From positions 697,501 through 761,500 of the forward strand of contig NZ_NPZB01000001.1 of assembly GCF_002895945.1 (NCBI RefSeq): 64,000 bases of DNA, in the 5' to 3' direction. The notes under the pieces are model-generated. The model saw only the letters and a list, made by a program, of their open reading frames with translations, searched no databases and was not told the DNA's origin. Origin of the DNA: Solilutibacter silvestris (GTDB lineage Bacteria; Pseudomonadota; Gammaproteobacteria; Xanthomonadales; Xanthomonadaceae). Shown here piece by piece: positions 31,409 to 40,800 of this stretch; the first letter of the stretch is position 1; every line of letters begins with the position of its first letter. The position numbers and the translations under genes are program-made.

Positions 31409-32683
31409 TCAGTGAATTCGGATGTGTTCGTTGTTGCCGAAGTCCTCGGCACCGGAGATGACGACCTTGTCGCCCTCCTGCAGGCCGGAGACGATTTCGA
31501 TGGCGTCGATGCTGGCGGCACCAACCTTGACCGGATGGCGCGACGCGATCGAGCCATCCATCAACCAGGCTTGCGTGCTCGATTGGTCGAGGGCCGGGCC
31601 GCGTTCGGCCATCAGCACGTTGCGACGGGTATCGAGCAGGATGCGCGCAGACAGGCGTTGGCTCTGCCGCAGGCCGGGCGGTTGCTGACCGTCGGCGAAG
31701 CGCAAGCGTGCGCTCACCTCGCCGTTGACGACTTCCGGCGAGACCGCGATGACGTTGGCCGGATAGGTCTTGTTGTTGCCGCTGAGTTGCGCCGGCATGC
31801 CGATGGCAAGGTCGCGCGCGAAACTCTCCGGCACCTTGATCTCGACGTCGAAGCGCGACAGGTCGACCACGCTCAGCACCGGCGCATTCGCCAGCAGGTT
31901 GGAACGCGGCTGCACGAAGACCTGGCCGACCTGGCCATCGAAGGGCGCGCGGATCTTCAAGGCTTCGACCTGGCGGCGCAATTCCGTCGCCACCGCGCGC
32001 TGGCGATCGGCGAGCAGATGCTTGTTGCGCGCATCGAGCACCGAGCTGGCACCCTGCAATTTGTAATTGCGCTGCGCGCTCGACAGCCCGAGTTCCGCTT
32101 TCTTCATCGTGTCCTGCGCGGTGGCCAGCGTCACCTGCGGAATCGCGCCGCCCTCGTAGCCGCGCTGATAACGCTGCAGGTCGCGCGTCGCGGTGGTGTG
32201 GTCGATCTGCGCTTGGTCCAGCGATTTCTGCGCATTCGATCGCGCCAGTTGCGCGTCGAGCGTGGCGCGGCCGGCGTCGGCTTCCATGCTCGCCAGCGTC
32301 GATTCCTCCTGCGCCAGTTTCGAACGCAGCTCCGGACTGTCGATGTCGGCGAGCAGGTCGCCTTCCTTCACCGCGTTGCCCGCGACCACGTGCAGGTTCA
32401 CCGTGCCGCCAGCGATCGCGTAGAGGCTCGGGCTGTTCGATGCGATCACCCGGCCGTCGGCGGCGATGTCGCGCACCAGGTCGCCGCGCTTGACCACGGC
32501 GATGCGCACGCGCGAGGCGTCCACCGAGCGACCACCGGAGAGCCAGCGCATTCCCACCCAGCCGATCAATGCAATCAGGGCGATCGCGGCTGCGGTGATC
32601 GCGAGGATCCGCTTGCGGCGCGCGGGCGAGGGACGGCCGGAATCGAGGCGGGTGTCCTGGGCAGATGTGTCGCGAATGGCCAT
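31409..32683 (-). CDS. Periplasmic adaptor (HlyD/MacA-type membrane fusion protein)
   Basis: 424 residues from the ATG at 32683; longer readings start upstream of the predicted sigma-54 transcription start and are rejected. A basic stretch and one membrane helix (about 28-48, KRILAITAAAIALIALIGWV) anchor the protein. A barrel-sandwich/lipoyl half (RVIASNSPSLYAIAGGTVNL), a long coiled-coil hairpin (about 115-225, with repeated Ala/Gln/Leu/Asp) and a second lipoyl half (KIRAPFDGQVGQVFVQ) follow, then beta-barrel and membrane-proximal domains. This is the MacA/RND adaptor plan. It should link the inner-membrane permeases to an outer-membrane TolC-like channel, which is not in the window. It leads the eight-gene operon. 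Confidence 0.92.
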   Translation of the reverse strand: MAIRDTSAQDTRLDSGRPSPARRKRILAITAAAIALIALIGWVGMRWLSGGRSVDASRVRIAVVKRGDLVRDIAADGRVIASNSPSLYAIAGGTVNLHVVAGNAVKEGDLLADIDSPELRSKLAQEESTLASMEADAGRATLDAQLARSNAQKSLDQAQIDHTTATRDLQRYQRGYEGGAIPQVTLATAQDTMKKAELGLSSAQRNYKLQGASSVLDARNKHLLADRQRAVATELRRQVEALKIRAPFDGQVGQVFVQPRSNLLANAPVLSVVDLSRFDVEIKVPESFARDLAIGMPAQLSGNNKTYPANVIAVSPEVVNGEVSARLRFADGQQPPGLRQSQRLSARILLDTRRNVLMAERGPALDQSSTQAWLMDGSIASRHPVKVGAASIDAIEIVSGLQEGDKVVISGAEDFGNNEHIRIH

Positions 32684-32715
32684 GGCGCTATGGGTGAGGG
32701 AGCTCCCTTCCTCAT

Positions 32716-32733
32716 ACGCAAGGCGCGTGCCAA
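32716..32733 (-). promoter_or_regulatory. Sigma-54 (-24/-12) promoter of the ABC-transporter/two-component operon
   Basis: On the minus strand TTGGCACGCGCCTTGCGT contains TGGCAC-N5-TTGC, the RpoN consensus, with GG and GC correctly spaced. The predicted start is near 32707, about 24 bases before the adaptor ATG at 32683. The last regulatory genes of the operon encode an NtrC-type activator and its kinase, which is what such a promoter needs. Confidence 0.8.
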
Positions 32734-32775
32734 CGCCAAGCCATTGATCCGATTGGCTGAGTGCCGCCTTTACGA

Positions 32776-32808
32776 TGTCCGTCCAGCCGTGCGGACGTCC
32801 GCCGGACA
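32776..32808. promoter_or_regulatory. Inverted-repeat cluster, candidate enhancer for the NtrC-type activator
   Basis: Four GTCCG/CGGAC half-sites lie in 33 bases: 32777-32781, 32792-32796, 32797-32801 and 32803-32807, the outermost extended to TGTCCG and CGGACA. They form GTCCG-N10-CGGAC and GTCCG-C-CGGAC. The cluster is about 45-90 bases upstream of the sigma-54 promoter, where bacterial enhancer-binding proteins usually dock. It also lies just upstream of the divergent glmS gene, whose possible -10 box TAGAAT is at 32824-32829. Confidence 0.5.
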
Positions 32809-32858
32809 GTCGCCGCTGCCCGCTAGAATGTGCACTTTCCAGAAGGATGTGGACTCCC

Positions 32859-34691
32859 ATGTGTGGAATCGTCGGTGCGATCGCCAACCGTGACGTGGTG
32901 CCGGTGCTGGTCGAAGGGTTGAAGCGGCTGGAATACCGCGGCTACGATTCGTCCGGCATCGCCGTGGTCGAACGCGACAACGTGCGCCGCGTGCGCCGTA
33001 CCGGTCGCGTCATGGAGATGGAACAGGCAGCGATCGCCGAATCGTTCAATGCGCCACTTGGCATCGGCCACACGCGCTGGGCCACCCACGGCGGCGTGAC
33101 TGAACTCAATGCGCACCCGATGGTCAGCCACGGCGATCTCGCGCTGGTGCACAACGGCATCATCGAGAACCACGAAGCGCAGCGCGAACGCCTGCGCGGG
33201 CTCGGTTACGAATTCACCTCGCAGACCGATACCGAAGTCATCGCGCACCTGATCCATCACTATCTGGTGGGCGGCGCATCGCTGTTGCAGGCAGTGCAGA
33301 AGGCGGTCAAGGAACTCGAAGGCGCCTACGCGATCGCGGTGATCGATCGCCGCAGCCCGGATGTCATGGTCGCCGCGCGCATGGGCTGCCCGTTGCTGGT
33401 GGGCTTGGGCGATGGCGAGAACTTCGTCGCCTCCGATGTCTCCGCCATCATCCAGGCGACGCGCCGGGTGATCTTCCTCGAGGAGGGCGACACCGCCGAA
33501 TTGCGCTGCGATGGCGTGCGCGTGTTCGACCATCACGATCAGGAAGTGCAGCGCGACATCCACGTCTCCGACGTGTCGCTGGCCTCGCTCGAACTCGGCC
33601 CGTATCGCCACTTCATGCAGAAGGAAATCCATGAGCAGCCGCGCGCGCTGGCCGACACGGTGGAGGGTGTGATCGACGCCGGCGGCTTCGACCTGAGATT
33701 GTTCGGCGACGACGCGGCCGAAGTGTTCAAGGGTGTCGATTCGGTGCAGATCCTCGCTTGCGGCACCAGTTTTTACGCCGGCATGGTCGCGCGTTACTGG
33801 ATCGAAGCGCTGGCCGGCATTCCCTGTGCGGTCGATATCGCCAGCGAATACCGCTACCGGGACATCGTTGCCAACCCCAGGCAGTTGGTGGTGACGATTT
33901 CGCAGTCGGGTGAAACGCTCGACACCATGGAAGCGCTGAAGTACGCCAAGCAACATGGCATGCTCCGCACGCTGTCGATCTGCAACGTGCCGGAAAGCGC
34001 GATTCCGCGTGCCAGCAAGCTGGTGTTCTACACCCGTGCCGGTGCCGAGATCGGCGTCGCCTCGACCAAGGCGTTCACCACCCAGCTGGTCGCGTTGTTC
34101 ATCCTTGCCGCGGCACTGGCGAAGCAGAACGGTCGCCTCGATGCCGCGCGCGAACAGGCATTGATCGAAGAATTGCGCCATCTGCCGGGCAATGTGCAGT
34201 TTGCGCTCAACCTCGAACCGCAGATCGCGGTGTGGGCGGAACGCTTCGCGCCGAAGGAACACGCCCTGTTCCTTGGCCGCGGCGTGTTCTACCCGATCGC
34301 GCTGGAAGGCGCGCTAAAACTCAAGGAAATTTCGTACATCCACGCCGAAGCCTATCCGGCCGGCGAACTCAAGCACGGACCGCTGGCGCTGGTCGACAAG
34401 GACATGCCGGTGGTGGTGATCGCCACCAACGACGCCTTGCTGGAGAAGGTGAAATCCAACATCCAGGAAGTGCGCGCACGCGGTGGCGAGATGTTCGTGT
34501 TCGCCGATGCCGACACCAATTTCTCCGAGTCCGAGGGCGTCCACGTGATCCGCACGCCGCGCCATGCCGGAATGCTGGCGCCGGTGGTGCAGACCATCCC
34601 GGTGCAGTTGCTTGCTTATCACGCCGCATTGGCGCGCGGAACGGATGTCGACAAGCCGCGCAATCTCGCGAAGAGCGTGACTGTCGAATAA
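32859..34691 (+). CDS. glmS: Glutamine--fructose-6-phosphate aminotransferase (isomerizing)
   Basis: 610 residues from the ATG at 32859, chosen because the mature enzyme must begin with Cys (MCGIVGA); the frame is open upstream to 32775. The N-terminal glutaminase domain (1-240) carries the Cys nucleophile, [12 protein letters not shown] and [13 protein letters not shown]. Two SIS domains follow, with [30 protein letters not shown] and [17 protein letters not shown], ending NLAKSVTVE. It makes glucosamine-6-phosphate, the precursor for GlmU. Divergent from the exporter operon; its promoter region shares the inverted-repeat cluster. Confidence 0.97.
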   Translation: MCGIVGAIANRDVVPVLVEGLKRLEYRGYDSSGIAVVERDNVRRVRRTGRVMEMEQAAIAESFNAPLGIGHTRWATHGGVTELNAHPMVSHGDLALVHNGIIENHEAQRERLRGLGYEFTSQTDTEVIAHLIHHYLVGGASLLQAVQKAVKELEGAYAIAVIDRRSPDVMVAARMGCPLLVGLGDGENFVASDVSAIIQATRRVIFLEEGDTAELRCDGVRVFDHHDQEVQRDIHVSDVSLASLELGPYRHFMQKEIHEQPRALADTVEGVIDAGGFDLRLFGDDAAEVFKGVDSVQILACGTSFYAGMVARYWIEALAGIPCAVDIASEYRYRDIVANPRQLVVTISQSGETLDTMEALKYAKQHGMLRTLSICNVPESAIPRASKLVFYTRAGAEIGVASTKAFTTQLVALFILAAALAKQNGRLDAAREQALIEELRHLPGNVQFALNLEPQIAVWAERFAPKEHALFLGRGVFYPIALEGALKLKEISYIHAEAYPAGELKHGPLALVDKDMPVVVIATNDALLEKVKSNIQEVRARGGEMFVFADADTNFSESEGVHVIRTPRHAGMLAPVVQTIPVQLLAYHAALARGTDVDKPRNLAKSVTVE

Positions 34692-34702
34692 GTCTCGCAA
34701 AG

Positions 34703-34730
34703 AAAAACCGCCGCGAAAGCGGCGGTTTTT
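34703..34730. terminator. Bidirectional rho-independent terminator between glmS and the TonB-dependent receptor gene
   Basis: AAAAACCGCCGC and GCGGCGGTTTTT pair over 12 bases around a GAAA tetraloop. T-tracts on both strands and its position between convergent stops (34691 and 34756) show that it serves both genes. Confidence 0.92.
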
Positions 34731-34755
34731 CGTTGGGCAATCAAGATGTCGTCGG

Positions 34756-37700
34756 TCAGAATTTGTAGCCCACGTTGACGCTGAAGACGCGACCGTAGTT
34801 GCTGGTGTAATCGCTGGCATCGCCGAGGAAACTGTTCGGGTCGTAGAACGGCAGGCGATTGAACAGGTTCTTCACCGTGAAGCCGACATGCACGTGCTTG
34901 TTCGGCTGCCAATTCAGGCTCAGGTTGGCCGTCCACCAGGCTGGCACGCCCTTGCACTGGCCGGGAGATACTGCGACGCCGCTTGCGGTGCAAGTGTCCG
35001 GATTGTTGTCGGCCTCATCGAAATGATCCCAGGCCCACTTGGTCTTGCCGACGTAGTTGAAGAAGAGACTGGTAGTGAATTGGCGATAGGTCCAGTCGGC
35101 GTTCAAGGTCGCACGCATCCTCGGGTTGCCGTAATAGCCGATGTAGTTGCCGTACGCCCAACCGGTGTCTTCGCCGTACCAAGCCTGGTTGCGGCGGGCG
35201 ATGGTCGCAGCCAAACCGATGTTCAACTTGCCGTAATCGCCCAGCGAGAAGCGGCTGCGCGCATCGATGTCGAAACCGTCAACCAGGGTGCGGCCGCGGT
35301 TCTTGTACTGGCCGATGACGCTGGCGACGTTGCCCACGCTGTAGGTCGGCAACGTGCCCGGGCAGGTCACGCCGCTGGTTGCCGCGTTGGCGCACATGTC
35401 GGCCAGCTGGGCCAGGTTGGCGCGGTCGGCGTCGGTGATCGGGAAACGCGTCCGCGCGATGATGTCTTCCGGCTTGGTGAAATCCGGCGCGACGATTTCA
35501 TTGCGACGGTAGACGAACCAGTAGTCGGCCGAGATCGACAGCCACTTGGCTGGCTCGATCACGAAGCCCAGCGTGCCGATCTTCGCCTTCTCCGGTTTCA
35601 GTTGCTGGTTGGGTTGGGTCATGCGTGCCACGGTGCGGCCGCAATCGGAATTCAGCATCGTATTGCCGAGGTCCACGTCGCCTGAGCGATTGGATTTCAG
35701 CAGCAGGTTCGCGATCGCATTGGTTTCGCTGCAACGGGTCTCGTCGCGATAGCCGCCGAGCTGTGCATACACGCCACCGGTGCCGGACTCGGCGAGGTTG
35801 GGCGCACGGAAACCTTCGGAGTAGGTGCCGCGCAACAGCAGTTCCGGCAGGGCTTGGTATTTCACGCCGATCTTCGGCGCGATATTGGTGCTGAAGTTCG
35901 GATACTTGTCCAGGCGCACCGCCGCGTCGACTTCCAATTTCTTGGTAATCGGAACAACCGTCTCGGCGAATAGCGCATAGGTGTTGCGCTTGCCATCGAA
36001 CCACGAACCGCCCTGCTGGGTGATCCGGCCGTTGGCTGCATCCGTGTTGCCGGGGGTGTAGAAGCTTTCGTAACTGGCATTGAAACCGAATGCCGCGCGC
36101 ACTTCGCCGGCCGGCAGTTTGAACAACGGACCTTCGATCTTGCCGTCGAGGGTGCTCAGGCGGGTCCACGACTGGATGTCGAAGGTCGGATAGGCCGCGC
36201 GCAGGAGTGCGGCATTGGCTGCGCTGTTTTCGCCGAACTTGTATGCCGGGTGATCGGAAATGATCACGCGACCCGTGCCCGGGTCGATGGTATACGGGCC
36301 GAATGCCTTCTCGAAGCCATCGAGGTCGACGTTGACGGTCTGGTAGGTGACCGAATGCGAACCTGCGCTGGCGAACGCGGTTTCCCAGTTCCAGTCGCCG
36401 ATGTTGCCGCGCAGTCCGCCCAGCACGCGATAGCTCTTGTCGGTGTTGCGCTGGCCGTAGTAGTGGTCGCCGACGTCCTGCATCAGGTATTGCAGGCCGA
36501 CCACGCCGCCCATCAGTGCCTTCAACTGCGGACTCGCCTTGTTGTATTCGTTGTTGGGGCCAAGGTAGGGATAGAAGAACTGGTTGACGTTGTTGCCGGT
36601 GTTGCGCGAGAACCAGCTGGTCGGATTGCCGGTGGTGGTGCCGTATGCACGCGGCGTGCCGCCGTTGGCACGCAGGTCGATATCGGTATAGGTCGCTTCG
36701 GCGAAAGCCTCGGTGTTCTCGCCGATCAGGAAATGCGCACTGACATAGGCGGTGGCGCGGTCCGATTTGGCGCCGGCGTCGATCTCGTTGTTGAGCCAGG
36801 TCTGCCAGACGCAGCGCGTGCCAGCGGCTTCGGTGATGACGTTGTTGCACCCTGGCGCGGCTTCCTGCTTGCGCTTGCCGGTGACGGGATCGAACGCGAA
36901 GTAGCTGCCGGGGTTGAACGCGCCGGGTGCACTGCCGGTATCGAGGCGGAAATTCTTGATGTAGTTCAGATTGTTGATGTAGTACTGCTTCGGCTTCTTG
37001 TCGTACCAGTCGCTCAACGGAATCGCGTCGCGGCGGTACAGGTTCAACGAGGCATAGACGTTGTAGCGGTCCTTGTCGAGGTCGCCGAAGCCGCCGGTGA
37101 TGCTGGCCTGGTGTTCGCCGTAGGTGCCGATGCGCGACGATTTGTCGGTGGTCGCGCTGACTTCCAGACCCCGGTACTCGCGCTTGGTGATCACGTTGAT
37201 CACGCCGGCCACCGCGTCGGTGCCGTACACCGCAGAGGCGCCGTCGGTCAGCACTTCCATGCGTTCGATCGCCGCGGCGGGAATCGCATCGATGTTGACG
37301 AACTGGGTCTGGAAGCCCGCCGGCGCGCCGTAGTACGACAGGCGACGACCGTTCAGCAGCACCAGTGTGCCCTGCGCACCGAGGCCACGAAGGTTGGCCT
37401 GTGACGCGCCGTCCGAGCCAGTGAAGAGCGACTTGAAATCCTGCTGCGCCGGCCGCGCGGCCGGGAGGTTGTCCAGCACCTGCAACAGGGTGCGGGCGCC
37501 CATGTTCTCGATTTCCTTCTTGCTGATGATCTGCACCGGCGACGCGGTTTCGGTGTCGGTGCGGCGGATGTTGGAACCAGTGACTTCGATGCGGCCAAGG
37601 TCGTTGGTCTTCTTTTCGTCCTTCTTTTCATCTTTCTTGTCGTCTTTCTTGATCTGGTCTTGCATGTCGTTCTTGCCCTGATCTTGCGGCACCTCCTGTG

Positions 37701-37785
37701 CGGCGAGTGGACCGGCGGCCAGAACGGTGGCCAAGGCAATGGACAGGCTGGTCAGGGCGATGCGTTTTTTATCCGATCTGGACAT
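34756..37785 (-). CDS. TonB-dependent receptor of the GalNAc locus
   Basis: 1009 residues from the ATG at 37785 (MSRSDKKRIALTSLSIALAT), with a signal peptide ending near residue 29. A highly charged linker (about 33-53, repeated KDDKKDEKK) separates it from the plug domain: GRIEVTGSNIRRTDTETASP at its start, GQATLRGLGAQ-like SQANLRGLGAQ and GASAVYGTDAVAGVINVITK. The barrel follows, ending VFSVNVGYKF with the terminal Phe needed for assembly. It should import a large ligand across the outer membrane. It follows the GH31 gene by 80 bases on the same strand, the place held by the AgaO receptor in Shewanella GalNAc loci, so a GalNAc-containing oligosaccharide is the likely cargo. Confidence 0.9.
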   Translation of the reverse strand: MSRSDKKRIALTSLSIALATVLAAGPLAAQEVPQDQGKNDMQDQIKKDDKKDEKKDEKKTNDLGRIEVTGSNIRRTDTETASPVQIISKKEIENMGARTLLQVLDNLPAARPAQQDFKSLFTGSDGASQANLRGLGAQGTLVLLNGRRLSYYGAPAGFQTQFVNIDAIPAAAIERMEVLTDGASAVYGTDAVAGVINVITKREYRGLEVSATTDKSSRIGTYGEHQASITGGFGDLDKDRYNVYASLNLYRRDAIPLSDWYDKKPKQYYINNLNYIKNFRLDTGSAPGAFNPGSYFAFDPVTGKRKQEAAPGCNNVITEAAGTRCVWQTWLNNEIDAGAKSDRATAYVSAHFLIGENTEAFAEATYTDIDLRANGGTPRAYGTTTGNPTSWFSRNTGNNVNQFFYPYLGPNNEYNKASPQLKALMGGVVGLQYLMQDVGDHYYGQRNTDKSYRVLGGLRGNIGDWNWETAFASAGSHSVTYQTVNVDLDGFEKAFGPYTIDPGTGRVIISDHPAYKFGENSAANAALLRAAYPTFDIQSWTRLSTLDGKIEGPLFKLPAGEVRAAFGFNASYESFYTPGNTDAANGRITQQGGSWFDGKRNTYALFAETVVPITKKLEVDAAVRLDKYPNFSTNIAPKIGVKYQALPELLLRGTYSEGFRAPNLAESGTGGVYAQLGGYRDETRCSETNAIANLLLKSNRSGDVDLGNTMLNSDCGRTVARMTQPNQQLKPEKAKIGTLGFVIEPAKWLSISADYWFVYRRNEIVAPDFTKPEDIIARTRFPITDADRANLAQLADMCANAATSGVTCPGTLPTYSVGNVASVIGQYKNRGRTLVDGFDIDARSRFSLGDYGKLNIGLAATIARRNQAWYGEDTGWAYGNYIGYYGNPRMRATLNADWTYRQFTTSLFFNYVGKTKWAWDHFDEADNNPDTCTASGVAVSPGQCKGVPAWWTANLSLNWQPNKHVHVGFTVKNLFNRLPFYDPNSFLGDASDYTSNYGRVFSVNVGYKF

Positions 37786-37865
37786 CACTGATTTCTCGTT
37801 TGACAGAAGGCGTCGCTCTGGCAATGCCGATGCGACAGGGGGAAGTGGGATGTTCGAAGCGGGAG

Positions 37866-40800
37866 TCACGGCGACACGCTGGCCTTGTCGCCTTGTTGCC
37901 CGATCAGCACGGCATTCGCCCAGTTGCCGCAGACCTTCGGTGATTGCGCGCCGAGCGTACGCAGGCTGATCCGGTTGAGGCCGCGGATGTCGAGTTCCGG
38001 CTTGACCACGCCGGGTGCCTTCACCACGCCGCTGTCGTAAAGCAGGCGATCGCCGCTCCACACCTGGAAGCGCAGGCTGCCGGCATCGCGGCAACTGTCG
38101 TCGACACCAAGATCGGCGCGCAGCATCTGCCAGTTGCCATCCAGCGCGAAGTCGATGCGGCTGCTCGCGCCGACACCGAGCCCGTGCTGGAAGCGCAGGC
38201 CGTTCATCACCAGCGGCGACTTTCCGCCAAAGGCATGGTCGCGCGCCACGCTCTTCGCCAATGCCGGCGGCAACGCCAGTTCGGAGAGGTAACGCTGTTG
38301 TTCGGGACGATCGGCGGCCTGATGTTCGAGGATATGGAACGTCGACAGCGTGATCGGACCGACATCGCGCGGTTGCAGTGCATCGACGGCGCGTGCGGAA
38401 CCACCTTGCGCGGCCAGCACCATCGGATCGTTGTTGTTGGCGCTGTCGCGCTCGGGGTCCTGCACGCTCAGCACGCGGAAGCGCAGCAAGCGGCCGGCAT
38501 GTGGCGCGAACTCGATCTTTTGCATGCCCTGCAGCAGTTTCAGCTGGCCGCGTGCGATCGGTTCACCCCATTCGCCGTTGCTGTCGGCCATGTAGATTTC
38601 GTAATCGCGGATCTGGCCGGCCTTCCAGTTCTTGTCGTTGCGCGGCGCCAATTCGATGCCGTCGATCAACTTGCGTTCGCCGAAGCCGATCGTCCATTCG
38701 TGTGCGCCAGTGTGGATCGCCTGGTTGCGCACGGTGCGGAACCAGGTACCGGGATCGTCGTCGAAGGCGTTTTCGAGCTTGTGCCCGGGTTCTTCGGCGG
38801 GGCGGTTCACCACCACCAGACTGTCGGCGGGCAATGCACGGCCGAGTGCGGGGGCATTGGGGAAGACATCGTCGGCGGGTGCGGGCGCAACGGCAATGTC
38901 GAAACGCACCTCGTGCGTGCCGCGGATATCGCTCGCCGGCATCCGCACCAGCACCGTGCCATGACGTGCGCTGGCATCGAAGGTCCAGCCTTCATTCGCG
39001 GCCGCCAAGGCTTTTTGATCGGGGAGATAGGGCAGCGTGCGGCCATCGAGCTGCACCGCGTTCGGACGCTGGCGACTGAGCATGCGCAAGGCGTAGCGAC
39101 GCTGCGACAACTGTCCGGCGTACTGACCCTTCACCCCGTCGATGCGCACGCGCACTTCGCCGCTGCCATCGGTGGGCGCGTGCATGGTGATCGTCTGTTC
39201 GCTCGATTCACCCTGCTGGTAACGACGCGTGTTGCCGTCATCCTCGTACAGCACGTACTGCGATTCACCCTGCGGATACAGGTCGAACGTCACTTCGTCG
39301 AGCGGCTTCTCGCCGTCGAACAGCATTTCCGGATACATCGGCAGGATCGCGCCGGCACGCACGAACAGCGGCAGCGTCTTCAGTTCGACCTGGCGATCGA
39401 TCTGCACGCCCTGCGCACCGGCGGTCACCTGGCGACCATCCCAGTAATCGAACCAGCGGCCAGTCGGCAGATGGATGTCGCGACGCCAGCCGCGGCTCGC
39501 GGCCTGGCTGCGATACACCGGCGCCACCAGCAAATCGCGGCCGAGCAGGAATTGGTATTTGTGCGCTTCGGTGAGCGCCTGCGGATCCTGCGGGTTGTCC
39601 CACATCAGTCCGCGCACGATCGGCGTGCCGGAGGTTTCCGCCTCGCGCGTCAAGCCATACATGTACGGCGTCAGGCGCATCTTCAACTTCAGGTAATCGC
39701 GGTTGATGCTGCGATACGGTTCGTCGAACGCCCACGGATGCTTGCGTTCGTTCGCCGACCAGCCCGACATGCCCATCAGCACCGGCGTGAAACTCTTCCA
39801 TTGCAGGTCGCGCGTGTAGGTTTCCGGACTGCCGCCGAAGATGCCATCGACATCGCCGGTGGCATACGCGTAGCCGGAAAGCCCCGATCCGATCAGCGTC
39901 GGGATGTGCCAACGGATGTAGTCCCAACTGCCGCTCTGGTCGCCGGTCCACGCCACCGCGTAACGCTGGATGCCGGCCCAACCCATCACCGTCCACAGGA
40001 ACGGGCGCGAATCGGAATTGTTCAAGATGCCGTCGTAAGCGGAATGGTTCGCGTCCATCGCGAACTGATAGCCCTTGCCGGTCCATGCCACGTCGAGTTT
40101 CTGCACGCGGGTGCCGGCGGTGCCGACTTCCCACGCGATCTTGGCGACGCCGTTTTCGGTCCACAGGCCGGTGCGGAAGCCGTATTTCGCCAAGCCCTGC
40201 ACTGTCTTCTGCAAATCGGTATAGCCGCAACCGTAGCCGTCGTTGGGCAGGATCCAGCCGCCCGGCATGTCGTTGTCGCGATACTTCTTCGCCACGCTGT
40301 CGATCACGTCGGGCGTGGTGCCGGTCGGGCCGTCGCTCCAGCCTTGCGGCACGGTGCCCGGCTTCTTCTTGTTGTCGCCGTCGTTGTAGCAATCGGCGTC
40401 GCCGTAGGACAGCGCCCAGCGCGGCAGCATCTTCGCGCGTCCGGTCAGGGCGGTGTAACGATCGAGCAGATCATGCAGCGTCGCGCCGACGAAGTAGTAG
40501 GCATCGAAGCGATCCTCGCGATGCAGCAGCGTGGACGATTCGGCTTGGCGCAGATCGTAGGTGCCGTCGCTCCAAGTGTTGCGCAACATGCCCCAGCCAT
40601 GCGAGCTCAACAGCATCGGTGCCGGACTCGGGCGATCGCCTTCCTCCCAGCCGCCGGAATACGAGATCGGCAGTTCGCGGCCCTTGAATTCGAAGCGGCC
40701 GTTCTGCTGGCCGCCACCGAAGAAATGTTCGCCGGCGTCGCTGGACAGCGTCTGCACGCTTTGTTCCTTGGCGAGGTCGAGCGGTTGCAATTCATGCCAC

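Noticed and set aside
37600-37700. A frameshift or sequencing error in the receptor gene
   Set aside because: The Lys/Asp/Glu tract is in frame, lies between a good signal peptide and a good plug domain, and repeats by whole codons.
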